Assembly (NCBI GenBank): GCA_965202735.1
Contig: OZ241844.1
Span: 1,488,001 to 1,552,000 of the forward strand
DNA from: HK1 sp965202735
GTDB lineage: Bacteria; Pseudomonadota; Gammaproteobacteria; HK1
Length of the DNA: 64,000 bases
Direction: 5' to 3'
A program made the position numbers and the translations under genes. Under the pieces are notes generated by a model. That model was given only the letters and a program-made list of their open reading frames with translations, did not search any database and was not told the DNA's origin. Numbering within the stretch: the stretch's first letter is position 1; every line of letters begins with the position of its first letter. This document shows positions 8,826 through 17,520 of this stretch, piece after piece.

Positions 8826-9878
8826 ATGACAAGCAGACGCAGCTTCCTGAAGAAGGCGGGCATGGCCGGCGCCGCGGGCGCGACCGCCATTGCGGCCCCC
8901 GCCGTCCACGCGCAGTCGAAGACCACGATCAAGTGGCGGCTCCAGACCTACGCGGGCCCCGCACTCGCCGAGCACGTGATCAAGCCGTCGATCGACTCGT
9001 TCAACCGGGTCGCGAACGGGGAGATGGAGATCGAGCTCTACTTCGCTGACCAGCTCGTGCCGACCGGCGAGCTGTTCCGCGCCATGCAGCGCGGCACCAT
9101 CGACGCGGTGCAGTCCGACGACGACTCGATCGCGGCCCCGGTGGACATCTCGGTGTTCGGCGGCTACTTCCCGTTCGCCACCCGCTACAGCCTCGACGTG
9201 CCCGTGCTGTTCCACCAGTGGGGGCTGAACGAGATCTGGGCCGAAGCCTACGGCGAGGTCGAGGGGGTCACCTGGCTGAGCGCGGGCGCCTGGGACCCCT
9301 GCCACTTCAACACCGTGAACCCCATCCGCAGCCTGGAGGACCTGAAGGGCCTCCGGGTGTTCACCTTCCCCACCGCCGGCCGCTTCCTGTCGCGCTTCGG
9401 AGTGGTGCCGGTGACCCTGCCGTGGGAGGACATCGAGGTCGCGGTGCAGACCGGCGAGCTCGACGGCGTCGCGTGGTCCGGCATCACCGAGGACTATACC
9501 GTCGGGTGGGCCGACGTCACCGACTACTTCCTCACCAACAACATCTCGGGCGCCTGGTGCGGCTCGTACTTCGCCAACTCCGAGAGGTGGGACGCCCTGC
9601 CCGCCCATCTCCAGGAGCTGTTCCGGCTGTGCATGGACAGCTCGCACTACTACCGGCAGTACTGGTACTGGGGCGGCGAGGCGGACCTGCGGGTGAACGG
9701 CACCAAGCTGAAGCTCACCTCGATTCCGGACGAGGAGTGGGCGACGGTGGAGGCCGAGGCGGTCAAGTTCTGGGACGAGATCGCGGCCGAGACCCCGCGC
9801 ACCGCCAAGGTGGTCGGCATCCTGCGCGAGTACAACGCGACGATGGCCAGAGCGGGGCGGCCGTATCGCTACACCTGA
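8826..9878 (+). CDS. dctP: TRAP transporter solute-binding protein (DctP) with Tat signal
   Basis: A 350-residue periplasmic binding protein. The N-terminus TSRRSFLKKAGMAGAAGA is a twin-arginine (Tat) signal followed by a hydrophobic stretch and a likely AxA cleavage at HAQ, so it is exported folded. The mature part has the DctP-type features GELFRAMQRGTIDAVQ and a substrate-proximal TFPTAGRFLSRFG region. An AAGGAG site sits eight bases upstream of the ATG. It captures the ligand for DctQM, encoded 566 bp upstream. Presence of aromatic clusters (YRQYWYWGG) near the C-terminus is noteworthy, but the ligand is unknown. Confidence 0.92.
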   Translation: MTSRRSFLKKAGMAGAAGATAIAAPAVHAQSKTTIKWRLQTYAGPALAEHVIKPSIDSFNRVANGEMEIELYFADQLVPTGELFRAMQRGTIDAVQSDDDSIAAPVDISVFGGYFPFATRYSLDVPVLFHQWGLNEIWAEAYGEVEGVTWLSAGAWDPCHFNTVNPIRSLEDLKGLRVFTFPTAGRFLSRFGVVPVTLPWEDIEVAVQTGELDGVAWSGITEDYTVGWADVTDYFLTNNISGAWCGSYFANSERWDALPAHLQELFRLCMDSSHYYRQYWYWGGEADLRVNGTKLKLTSIPDEEWATVEAEAVKFWDEIAAETPRTAKVVGILREYNATMARAGRPYRYT

Positions 9879-9910
9879 GGCGCCGGACCCTGCCGGCGAA
9901 TCCATGCCGG

Positions 9911-10035
9911 GCAGCAATTCCCGCCAGCGCCCGGAAGAGGCCGCACCATGGTGGAATTGTGGTGCGATTTCGACCTTCCGGGTGTCGAATCGAGGGGATT
10001 TCAGGGGTCTGCTCCCGCCTGGCGGGAATGGCTGC
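9911..10035 (+). mobile_element. MITE-like element, family B, copy 1
   Basis: A 125-bp element bounded by 16-bp inverted repeats. The left end is GCAGCAATTCCCGCCA and the right end is TGGCGGGAATGGCTGC, with one mismatch. The interior includes GTGGTGCGATTTCGACCTTC. It is too short to code for a transposase. Similar elements lie at 53341 (same orientation), 45421 and 48777 (opposite orientation). I could not identify a clear target-site duplication. It lies just upstream of the proX promoter. Confidence 0.85.
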
Positions 10036-10051
10036 ATGCCGGGCGAATCCA

Positions 10052-10080
10052 TTGACACGCCGATCGTGTCCGCATAGCGT
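10052..10080 (+). promoter_or_regulatory. Predicted sigma-70 promoter of proX
   Basis: A perfect -35 hexamer TTGACA (10052-10057) is followed by a 17-bp spacer and the weak -10 hexamer TAGCGT (10075-10080). It lies 33 bp ahead of the proX start and right after a MITE-like element. The prediction rests on sequence match only. Confidence 0.6.
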
Positions 10081-10113
10081 TTCCGGCGCGTCACACCACG
10101 ACGGGGAATCACC

Positions 10114-11064
10114 ATGAAAATGTCGAATGGAACCATCGCGGCGGCTCTGATCGCCATCGCTTCCGTCACCGGCGTCCGGGCGGATTCCGCGGATCCGATC
10201 AGGATCCCGATCAACGAGTGGACCGGCCAGCACATCTCGGCCCACATCACCGGATCGCTGCTGCAGAAGGCCGGCTACGCCATCGAGTACGTCACCGCCG
10301 GCGCCGTCCCGCAGTTCGCCGCGATCGCCCAGGGCGACCTGCACGTCCAGCCCGAGACCTGGACCAACAATGTCGGCGACATCTACCCCAAGGCGGTGGA
10401 GAGCGGTGACATCGTCGTGCTCGGCTCGCTCGGCCTCAAGCCCCAGGAGGGCTGGATCTACCCGCCCTACATGAACGACAGGTGCCCGGGCCTGCCGAGC
10501 TACGAGGCGCTCTACGACTGCGCGCAGGCGTTCGCCGCCGCGGACACCTTCCCCAGGGGCCGCCTGATCACCTACCCGGCGGACTGGGGCACGCGCTCGA
10601 AGGATGTGGTCGACATGATCGAGCTTCCGTTCGAACCGGTCGCCGGCGGCTCCGAGGGCGCGATGATCGCGGAGCTCAAGAGCGCGGTGGCGGCCGAGCA
10701 GCCGATCATCATGATGTTCTGGCAGCCGCACTGGGTCCACGCGGAGATCGACTTCGACTGGGTGGGCTGGGACGCAACGGAAGGCGAGTGCGTCGAGGAA
10801 TCGGGCCAGAAGCGGGGCTCCGCCTGCGGCTTCCAGCAGGCGACGATCGACAAGATCGTGCACAGGGACTTCGCGGACATGTGGCCGGGCGCCTACAAGC
10901 TGATGGAGGTCATGTCGATCGACAACACCACCCAGAACGCGCTGATGCTCGAGATCGACAACAAGGGCCGCAAGCTCGAAGAGGTGATCGCCGAGTGGGT
11001 CGACGCGAACGAGGCGACCTGGGGCCCCTGGGTGGAGGCCGCGAAGGCCGCGATGCGCTCATGA
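10114..11064 (+). CDS. proX: Glycine betaine/proline-type ABC substrate-binding protein (ProX/OpuAC)
   Basis: A 316-residue protein with an N-terminal signal peptide (charged start, hydrophobic core, cleavage near VRADSA) and an OpuAC-type domain. Matching features are INEWTGQHISAHITGSLLQK, the ligand-loop region VQPETWTNN and MMFWQPHWVHAEID. Tryptophans in these loops usually form the cation-pi cage for quaternary ammonium ligands. It is the first gene of the proX-proV-proW cluster, with a good promoter at 10052. A 14-bp stem hairpin follows the gene. The likely role is periplasmic capture of betaine-like osmolytes; choline or related ligands are possible. Confidence 0.9.
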   Translation: MKMSNGTIAAALIAIASVTGVRADSADPIRIPINEWTGQHISAHITGSLLQKAGYAIEYVTAGAVPQFAAIAQGDLHVQPETWTNNVGDIYPKAVESGDIVVLGSLGLKPQEGWIYPPYMNDRCPGLPSYEALYDCAQAFAAADTFPRGRLITYPADWGTRSKDVVDMIELPFEPVAGGSEGAMIAELKSAVAAEQPIIMMFWQPHWVHAEIDFDWVGWDATEGECVEESGQKRGSACGFQQATIDKIVHRDFADMWPGAYKLMEVMSIDNTTQNALMLEIDNKGRKLEEVIAEWVDANEATWGPWVEAAKAAMRS

Positions 11065-11090
11065 GCTGACGAGCCGATGTTCCGGTCGCG

Positions 11091-11124
11091 GAAGGAGGAC
11101 GCCGGGATGTCGGCGTCCTCCTTC
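11091..11124 (+). terminator. Strong hairpin between proX and proV
   Basis: GAAGGAGGACGCCG (11091-11104) pairs perfectly with CGGCGTCCTCCTTC (11111-11124) around a six-base loop, giving a 14-bp stem. No T-run follows, so it may act as a partial terminator or as an mRNA stabiliser. Either would let proX be made in excess over the transporter subunits. Confidence 0.7.
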
Positions 11125-11163
11125 TCCGCACCCTGAATTCTCCGACGAGCGGCAAGGCCAGGC

Positions 11164-12273
11164 ATGCAGGTCCGGACCCCGGACGCCGCGCCGGTCAAGC
11201 TGTCGTGCCGCAACGTGTGGAAGGTCTATCGCGGCGAGGCGGCGCCGTACTTCGACAGCGAAGCATCCACCCGCGGCGCCGGCGAGCTGGCCCGGCGCAT
11301 GCGCGCGGACGGCGCCATCCCCGCGGTGGTCGACGTGAGCTTCGACGTCCATGTCGGCGAGATCTTCGTCGTCATGGGACTGTCCGGCTCCGGGAAGTCC
11401 ACCGTCGTGCGGTGCCTGTCCCGTCTCGTCGAGCCGACCCGGGGCGAAGTGCGGCTCGACGGCGAGGACCTGCTCGAGAAGTCCCCGCGGGAGCTGATCG
11501 ACATCCGCCGCCACAAGATGGGGATGGTGTTCCAGAACTTCGGGCTGCTCCCCCATCTGAACGTCTTCGACAACATCGCCTTTCCGCTGAGCCTTCAGGG
11601 CATGCCCCCGCCCGAGCGAAACGAACGGGTGAGCCGGGTCATCCAGCTCGTGGGCCTGGAGGGACGCGAGACCTCCTTTCCGCGACAGCTCTCGGGCGGG
11701 CAGCAGCAGCGGGTGGGCATCGCCCGGTCGCTGGCCGTCGAGCCGGAGCTCTGGTTCCTCGACGAGCCCTTCTCCGCCCTGGACCCGCTGATCCGGCGCC
11801 AGATGCAGGACGAGTTCCTGCGCATCCAGAGCCGCCTGAAGAAGTCGATCGTGTTCATCACCCACGACTTCCTCGAGGCGCTGCGGGTCGCCGACCGGAT
11901 GATGATCATGCGCGACGGCATGGTGGTGCAGGTCGGCGCCCCCGCCGACCTCATCCTGAGCCCCGCCGACGACTACGTCGCGGAGTTCACCGAGGACGTT
12001 CCCATGGTGCGCGTGCTGAAGGCGTCGGACGTGCTCGACCCCTCCCGCGCGGCGACACCCGGAATGCCGCAGCGCGACGCGGATACGACGGTCGAGGACC
12101 TGCTGCCCCTGCTCGCCTCCCATCCCGAAGGCATCTCCATGGTGCGCGACGGCGCCTCCATCGGCGTGGTGACCGACGCGAGCGTCATCTCCGCCCTCGC
12201 CCACGACAGGCACGACCGCGCCGGCGCCGACGCGCCCCCGCCGGAGCGGCGCGGCGGCCGCGAGGCGCCGTAG
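11164..12273 (+). CDS. proV: Glycine betaine ABC transporter ATPase (ProV)
   Basis: A 369-residue ATP-binding subunit. Walker A is GLSGSGKST, the Q-loop is in VFQNFGLLPH, and the signature is LSGGQQQRVGIARSLA. Walker B is LWFLDEPFSALDP and the switch histidine is in FITHDFLEA. An N-terminal extension (YFDSEASTRGAGELARRM) precedes the core, as in ProV/OpuAA proteins. The C-terminus (about residues 280-340, SHPEGISMVRDGASIGVVTD) resembles a single shortened CBS-like segment rather than the usual pair. It lies about 100 bp after proX and one base before proW. It energises import through ProW. Confidence 0.9.
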   Translation: MQVRTPDAAPVKLSCRNVWKVYRGEAAPYFDSEASTRGAGELARRMRADGAIPAVVDVSFDVHVGEIFVVMGLSGSGKSTVVRCLSRLVEPTRGEVRLDGEDLLEKSPRELIDIRRHKMGMVFQNFGLLPHLNVFDNIAFPLSLQGMPPPERNERVSRVIQLVGLEGRETSFPRQLSGGQQQRVGIARSLAVEPELWFLDEPFSALDPLIRRQMQDEFLRIQSRLKKSIVFITHDFLEALRVADRMMIMRDGMVVQVGAPADLILSPADDYVAEFTEDVPMVRVLKASDVLDPSRAATPGMPQRDADTTVEDLLPLLASHPEGISMVRDGASIGVVTDASVISALAHDRHDRAGADAPPPERRGGREAP

Positions 12274-12274
12274 C

Positions 12275-14359
12275 TTGCGCGGGCTCGCCGCGAGCCGGCC
12301 CCTCGACTGGGTCTGGGCCGCTCTGATCCTGGTCACGCTCGCCCTGCTGGCGCTGAGGGACACCGCCGGCTGGCTGGTCGAGTACCCGGAGACCTGGGTG
12401 GTGCCGATCACGCCCTGGCTCAACGTGTTCATGCTGTGGTGCGTGGACACCGCCGGCCCGGCCTTCCGGGCGTTCTCGGCCGCGGCCGACGTGCCGATGG
12501 CCGCGGTGCGGGAGCTGCTGAGCTGGCTGCCCTGGTCGGTCACCCAGGCGGTGCTGACGTTCGTGGTCTGGGCCGTCGCGGGCTGGCGGCTCGCGGTATT
12601 CGCGTTCTTCGCGACCCTCTACATGCTGGTCATCGGCTACTGGACCGAGTCGATGAACTCGCTCGCGCTGGTCGCGATCTCGGTGCCGACCGCGGTGGCG
12701 ATCGGGTTCGCGCTGGGCACCCTCGCGTTCCACTCGAAACGCGCGGAGCGGATCATCACCCCGACGCTCGACCTGATGCAGACGGTGCCCGCCTTCGCCT
12801 ACCTGCTGCCGATCCTGCTGCTGTTCGGATTCGGGCCCGTGGTGGGACTGATCGCGAGCATCCTCTACGCCTTCCCGCCGACGGTGCGCAACACCCATCT
12901 CGGGCTCTCGCGCGTATCGACGGAGGTCATCGAGGCCGGGCTGATGGCCGGCGCCACCCCCGGCCAGCTCTTCTGGCGGGTGCGGGCGCCGAGCGCGCTG
13001 CGCCAGATCCTGCTCGGGGTGAACCAGACCACCATGGCGGCGTTCTCGATGGTGATCATCGCCTCCATCATCGGCGGCACCGCCGACATCGGCTGGGAGG
13101 TGCTCTCGACCATGCGCAAGGCGCAGTTCGGCGAGAGCCTGCTGGCCGGCATCGTCATCGCGCTGATGGCGATGGTGATGGACCGGCTCACGGCGGCGGC
13201 CGCCACCCGGGAGCCCCGGGACCCCGGCGGGCGGCATGATCTCCTCGCGCGGCGCCGCACCGTCCCGATCGCGGCGGGCCTCGGGCTGGCGGTGGGGCTG
13301 CTGGCGGAGCTCGTTCCGTTTCTGAAGACTTGGCCGGAGGCCTGGGAGGTCTACCCGGCGCACTATCTCAACGACGCCGTCACCTGGCTCGTGGTCGAGC
13401 ACGCCGGGACCATCAACCTCGTCAAGAGCTGGGCCTTCTTCTTCGTGATGCTGCCGGTGAAGACGGGGTTCGAGACGACCATCTCTCCGTTCACCTGGGG
13501 GTTCGAGCTCACCCCGGGCCTGAAGCGGGGCTACGCCCTGCTCGCGGCGGCCCTCGTCGTGTACACGGCGGGGCGCCGGGGCGTCGGCCGGGCGTCACTG
13601 GTCGCATTCCTCGCGATCCTGCTGTTCTTCGGGATCTCGCGGATGCCCTGGCCGGCGCTGCTGGCGATGGCGACCCTGCTCGGCTGGCGGCTCGGCGGAC
13701 CGCGGCTCGCGTCCGGAACCGCCGCCGCGCTCGGATTCCTCATCCTCGCCGGAGTGTGGTCGCAGACGATGCTGTCGGTCTACCTGTGCGGGCTCGCGGT
13801 GCTGCTCTCGTTCGCGGCCGGAGTCGCGCTCGGGGTCCTCGCCTCCGAGTACGACGGCGTCTCCGCGTTCCTGCGCCCGATCAACGACACGCTCCAGACC
13901 ATGCCGCTGTTCGTGATCCTCATCCCCTTCGTGATGATCTTCAAGATCGGCGAGTTCACCGCCCTGCTCGCGATCATGGCCTACGCCATCGTGCCGGCCA
14001 TCCGGTACTCGGAGCACGCGCTGCGCAGCGTGCCCGCCCAGGTCGTGGAGGCCGCCACCTGCTGCGGCTGCACGCGGACCCAGCTCCTGTGGCGGGTGAA
14101 GCTGCCGCTCGCGATGCCGGTCATCATGCTGGGGCTCAACCAGACCATCATGTTCGGCATCGCGATGCTGGTGATCGCGGCCCTGGTCGGCACCAACGGG
14201 CTCGGCCAGAGGGTCTACATCGGGCTCGGCGACGGCGATTTCGGAGTGGGGTTCGTGGCCGGGATCGGGATGGCGTTCATCGCGATGATCGCGGACCGGA
14301 TGACCCAGGGCATGAGCCGCGCCTGCCAGGAACGGCTCGGTCTGCGGGGAGAGGCCTGA
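12275..14359 (+). CDS. proW: Double-length glycine betaine ABC permease (ProW-ProW fusion)
   Basis: A 694-residue permease about twice the normal ProW length. It carries two complete permease halves, each with an EAA loop: EAGLMAGATPGQLFWRVRAP near residue 225 and EAATCCGCTRTQLLWRVKLP near residue 593. Both are followed by the family sequence LGxNQTxM. The two halves would form the whole membrane channel from one chain. The best start is TTG at 12275, one base after the proV stop, giving close translational coupling; no better ATG precedes the first helix. Fused betaine permeases are known in some marine proteobacteria. The halves are diverged, so the fusion is old. Confidence 0.9.
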   Translation: MRGLAASRPLDWVWAALILVTLALLALRDTAGWLVEYPETWVVPITPWLNVFMLWCVDTAGPAFRAFSAAADVPMAAVRELLSWLPWSVTQAVLTFVVWAVAGWRLAVFAFFATLYMLVIGYWTESMNSLALVAISVPTAVAIGFALGTLAFHSKRAERIITPTLDLMQTVPAFAYLLPILLLFGFGPVVGLIASILYAFPPTVRNTHLGLSRVSTEVIEAGLMAGATPGQLFWRVRAPSALRQILLGVNQTTMAAFSMVIIASIIGGTADIGWEVLSTMRKAQFGESLLAGIVIALMAMVMDRLTAAAATREPRDPGGRHDLLARRRTVPIAAGLGLAVGLLAELVPFLKTWPEAWEVYPAHYLNDAVTWLVVEHAGTINLVKSWAFFFVMLPVKTGFETTISPFTWGFELTPGLKRGYALLAAALVVYTAGRRGVGRASLVAFLAILLFFGISRMPWPALLAMATLLGWRLGGPRLASGTAAALGFLILAGVWSQTMLSVYLCGLAVLLSFAAGVALGVLASEYDGVSAFLRPINDTLQTMPLFVILIPFVMIFKIGEFTALLAIMAYAIVPAIRYSEHALRSVPAQVVEAATCCGCTRTQLLWRVKLPLAMPVIMLGLNQTIMFGIAMLVIAALVGTNGLGQRVYIGLGDGDFGVGFVAGIGMAFIAMIADRMTQGMSRACQERLGLRGEA

Positions 14360-14562
14360 CGAGGCGCCGTCAGTGTAGATCATCGTCTCGCTCGACGCGC
14401 GCGCGCGTGGCGGGCGAGACGCCCGCGTAGTACCCCGCAACGAAGCCCGGGCCGAGATCGACGTCCTCGGCACCTGCCCGCCCCGGAGCCCACCCCGGAA
14501 CGCACGGTGGCGCAACGAAGCCCAGGCCGAGGTCGACGTCCTCGGCGCTCACCCGCTCGCGC

Positions 14563-14920
14563 ACACGGCCACATCGGAGCCCCTCGGGCGTAGCTCCCGC
14601 AAGACCGCCACTCACCCGCGCGCGGCCACATCGAGGGCGCGGGATTCCGCTCCGAGTGCGGTACCGCCCCCCTCGCGGCCACATCGGCCTCATCCCCGCC
14701 GCTCGTCGAGAACGACGGGCACCGCGCGCGGCCACATCCTCTGCCCACCTGATCGGCAGCCTCATTGAAGCCGACGGGCACCGCGCTCGCGGCCACATCG
14801 CTCCCCGAGCTCAACTTCCTGCGGCACCGCCCCGACGGGCCCCGCGCACGGACGCATCGTCGGCATCACGGTGCCCGACCTCGACACGGCGCGACGGGCC
14901 CCGTGCGCGGCCACATCGTC
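14563..14920. repeat. Semi-periodic GGCCACATC motif, seven sites
   Basis: The core GGCCACATC occurs at 14567, 14624, 14677, 14730, 14791 and 14909, with a variant GGACGCATC at 14850, so spacing is 53-61 bp. Several sites are preceded by GACGGGCACCGCG or a close relative. The 755-bp gap between proW and the porin gene holds no supported ORF. Near 14363-14410 it also contains, in reverse orientation, a fragment similar to the promoter block of the coiled-coil array. Confidence 0.7.
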
Positions 14921-15053
14921 CATGCGCTCCGTCGGATGGGCCGTCGGATGGGCCGTCATGGCGGGTCACCTCCCCTCGCGGCGGACGGCCAGTACGAACG
15001 GTTCGGGATCGGCCCGTGCCCTGCGCACCCACACCAGCTCCGGCTCCTCGTCC

Positions 15054-15092
15054 CGGGAAGTTTCATGAACCTGTCGCCCGGCCGCGGGCCGG
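15054..15092 (+). promoter_or_regulatory. Conserved porin leader with short upstream ORF
   Basis: Thirty-nine bases beginning CGGGAAGTTTCATGAACCTG recur almost exactly upstream of the porin at 23010-23957 (on the minus strand, 24053-24013). The block contains a GC palindrome (GCCCG-GCCG-CGGGC). It also holds an ATG that opens a 17-codon frame (MNLSPGR...). Here that frame stops at 15118, overlapping the porin ATG as ATGA. A regulatory leader is plausible; translation of the short frame is not shown. Confidence 0.55.
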
Positions 15093-15114
15093 AAGAGAAA
15101 CCAAGGAGATCCCG

Positions 15115-16311
15115 ATGAAACGCATGACCAGACGACTTCTCGCTATCGTCGCGTCGAGTGCCGTAGCCCTGCCGATGGCGGCGCAGGTACAGGCCGACGA
15201 GATGGAGATGAAGGTCGAGCCACACGACCATCCGGCGATGTACGAGCACGAGCACGAGATGGAAGACGGCTCGATGGCACCGCTTCACGCCCACGCGCAC
15301 CCGTCGCACCCGCACTCCGAGCTGCACGGGCACAGTGCGACCGTCTACGGAAGCCTTCGCTACGGAATGACGATGAGCGACGATGGTAAATCCGACTCCA
15401 AGACCAAATGGGAGCTCGGCAATGACTACGGCAGCCGATTCGGTATCAAGGGCTCCGTCGGAGCTGGGGCAGGTCTGACGGCCGGTTTCCAGATCGAGAG
15501 AGCCATCAGCGACACCCTTGACAAAAGGTTCCACAACGTCTCGCTGTCAGGCGCATACGGCACGATCACGCTCGGTCGGCAAGGCTCGACGTACTACGGC
15601 GCCACGACCTGGGACGGCGCTGCCCATCTTGGTGGCGTTACCGATGTAGGCGACAAGATCGACGGTGTGAGCATCAAGAGCTCGCTGGGGGGACCCTTCG
15701 ACTTTGCCGTCCTTGCCAGCACCGGCGACGATCTCGCCAAAGAGGCAAAGAGGACGACGGGCAATAGGGCAGACCATATCGAGGCTTCCGGCAGTTTGGC
15801 CCTCGGACCTGTCAGCTTCGGTGCCGGTTACAGGGAAGAGGCGGACGATGGCAAGCGCATCGGCGGAATGGTAAGCGGGACCATGGCAAATATCACCCTG
15901 AAGATGGGGTATGAATCTGCCAAGGACATCACGTGCATTGAGAAAGAGGACGCTACCGTAAAAACGTCTGTGACGGGAACGTCTGTGACTCACACCGTAG
16001 ATAAAGCAGCGGTGCCGAAGAAAATGTGCGACGAGGACCGGTACGGATTCGATCTGAGCTACCTCGTCGGCGAGGGAGCAGGCGGCGGGAAAGCCTACGT
16101 GCAGTACGGAGAACGCAAGTCCGACGAGGCTGGAACTAACCGCGAGGTGGATGAGAGGAATGTCGACTATTGGACTCTGGGATATTCGTACTATGTCTCG
16201 GATGCCGTCACAGTCAACCTGGTGCATCGTACGAAAGATGCATACAACAAAAAAGCAAGCATGAGACTGAGAGATCGCACGTCGGCCGTGGTCATGAAGG
16301 TCGACTTCTGA
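15115..16311 (+). CDS. Gram-negative porin with histidine-rich N-terminus
   Basis: A 398-residue outer-membrane beta-barrel porin. It has a Sec signal peptide (cleavage near QVQA at residues 24-27), then a barrel beginning ATVYGSLRYGM and ending with the terminal phenylalanine motif VVMKVDF, which the Bam machinery recognises. Family landmarks include GSRFGIKG, FHNVSLSGAYGTITLGRQGS and YSYYVSDAVTVNLVH. Between signal and barrel lies an unusual stretch with 11 histidines (positions 37-73), a plausible metal-binding tail absent from the other two porins here. An AAGGAG site precedes the ATG. Two hairpins follow the gene. Its base composition is less GC-rich than the flanks. Confidence 0.9.
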   Translation: MKRMTRRLLAIVASSAVALPMAAQVQADEMEMKVEPHDHPAMYEHEHEMEDGSMAPLHAHAHPSHPHSELHGHSATVYGSLRYGMTMSDDGKSDSKTKWELGNDYGSRFGIKGSVGAGAGLTAGFQIERAISDTLDKRFHNVSLSGAYGTITLGRQGSTYYGATTWDGAAHLGGVTDVGDKIDGVSIKSSLGGPFDFAVLASTGDDLAKEAKRTTGNRADHIEASGSLALGPVSFGAGYREEADDGKRIGGMVSGTMANITLKMGYESAKDITCIEKEDATVKTSVTGTSVTHTVDKAAVPKKMCDEDRYGFDLSYLVGEGAGGGKAYVQYGERKSDEAGTNREVDERNVDYWTLGYSYYVSDAVTVNLVHRTKDAYNKKASMRLRDRTSAVVMKVDF

Positions 16312-16320
16312 ACGTTGCTT

Positions 16321-16377
16321 CGATCTCTTCACGAGAGATCGGGACGTGACTGCGGGGCGCCCTTCGGGGCGCCCCGC
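16321..16377 (+). terminator. Tandem hairpin terminator of porin 1
   Basis: CGATCTCT/AGAGATCG (16321-16341) forms an 8-bp stem. It is followed by an 11-bp stem, GCGGGGCGCCC/GGGCGCCCCGC (16352-16377), closed by a TTCG tetraloop, then TCTTT. The second hairpin is shared with the other two porins of the window. Confidence 0.85.
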
Positions 16378-16680
16378 TCTTTGGCTCCGGGAGCCCCTCC
16401 CTTCCCCGCTCCGCCCGCTCTCCGGCACTTCTCCGCCACAATCGCGAGACCGCCTCCGTTTCCAGCCGAGTCTCATGGATTCCTCCCCACCGTCGCGGGG
16501 ACGGGCTGCGCGGGAATGACGTCACTGACCGCGACCGCAGGCCCACGGGGGGGGGGGGTGCCGAGGAATCGGCAGACCGGCGTTCCGACCTTCCCGAGCC
16601 CGGTTCGGTGGATCGGGCTCGCGATGCGCCGGACGAGCCCGCACCGACCGCGAGGCGTTCCCGAGCGCCGGGACGCCAGC
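16378..16680. other. Non-coding spacer with a 12-G homopolymer
   Basis: No supported gene. A run of 12 G residues lies at 16547-16558, right after a segment (GGATTCCTCCCCACC...GCGGGAATGACG) that looks like a degraded palindromic repeat. The conserved upstream block of the coiled-coil array starts at about 16680. Confidence 0.5.
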
Positions 16681-16761
16681 CCGCCACCTGCCCGGCACGC
16701 GCACGCACGCCGAGCGAGACCACGGCCTACGCCGAAGGCGCTCCGATGCGCACGAGGCCGG

Positions 16762-16790
16762 CTTCACCCCTGCGGACACCGCGGTAGAAT
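16762..16790 (+). promoter_or_regulatory. Conserved promoter of array I units (first copy)
   Basis: CTTCAC, a 17-bp spacer and TAGAAT form a plausible -35/-10 pair that recurs essentially unchanged before all eight array I genes; copy 6 has lost one base near the -35. An ATG inside TAGAATG precedes each gene in frame in some copies. It overlaps the -10 element, so it is unlikely to be the start. Confidence 0.65.
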
Positions 16791-16821
16791 TACTTTCGTG
16801 CCATCGCAGCAGCGAAAGGTC

Positions 16822-17259
16822 ATGATGCGCTCCGGCCTGTCCAGACTCAGCCAGGAGACCCTCGCCATCCTCGGCGTGGGTGTCGCCCTGGCGGCGCTGA
16901 TGCTCACCAGCATCTCCGGGCTGCGGACCGAGATCCAGGCCGTCCGAACCGAAGCGCGTGCCGACCGCGAAGCCGTTCGAGCCGAGATCCAGACCGTTCG
17001 GGCCGAAGCACGCGCTGACCGCGAAGCGATGCGGACCGAAGCCCGTGCCGATCGCGAAGCCATCCGGGCCGAAGCCCATGCGGACCGCGAAGCCCTGCGC
17101 GCCGAAGCGCGCGCCGACCGCGAAGCCTTCCAGAGCCACATTCTCCGACTCGCCGAGCAGCAGGGCGTCCTGAGCGCCCGCCTCGACGGTCTCTCCGGCC
17201 CGCCGGCGCCGAGCCGGCTGGACGGGGACCGCGACCGGACATCGAGCTTCGGCGAGTAG
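16822..17259 (+). CDS. Array I copy 1: one-helix hendecad coiled-coil protein
   Basis: A 145-residue protein of unknown function. After MMRSGLSRLSQ comes one hydrophobic helix (ETLAILGVGVALAALMLTSI). Then follow an alpha-helical region of 11-residue repeats built on EARADREAxRA (five ADREA units), a conserved FQSHILRLAEQQGVLSARLD segment and a polar tail ending SSFGE. There is no cleavable signal. It is probably anchored in the inner membrane with the coiled coil on one side; which side is uncertain. The ATGATG pair follows AAAGGT, so either ATG may be used. All 14 paralogues in the window share this plan. Confidence 0.8.
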   Translation: MMRSGLSRLSQETLAILGVGVALAALMLTSISGLRTEIQAVRTEARADREAVRAEIQTVRAEARADREAMRTEARADREAIRAEAHADREALRAEARADREAFQSHILRLAEQQGVLSARLDGLSGPPAPSRLDGDRDRTSSFGE

Positions 17260-17520
17260 TCCCTCGGAGCCGCCCCCGGCGAGGCGAGGACGCGGGATGA
17301 CACGGTCACGGTCCTCGCCATACGGAACCAGGGCGCGGCTCGGATCGTGTCGCGCGCTGGGCGAGGTCAGGGCCGTCCCGCTTCAACCCCTCGGCACGCG
17401 CGCGTACGCCGAGCGAGACCACGGCCTACGCCGAAGGCGCCCCGATGCGCACGAGTCCGGCTTCACCCCTGTGGACACCGCGGTAGAATGACTTTCGCGT
17501 CGTCTCAGCAGCCGAAGGTC

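Noticed and set aside
14563..14920. Regularly spaced repeats resembling a CRISPR array
   Set aside because: The repeated core is only 9-13 bp and not constant, flanking sequences are themselves related, and no cas genes are nearby.
16547..16558. 12-G run as a phase-variation switch
   Set aside because: It lies outside any supported gene and is not between promoter elements; it may also be a sequencing artefact.
16315..17259. Long N-terminal extensions of the array proteins
   Set aside because: The extensions run through the promoter block, and the ATGATG pair with AAGG fits all copies.
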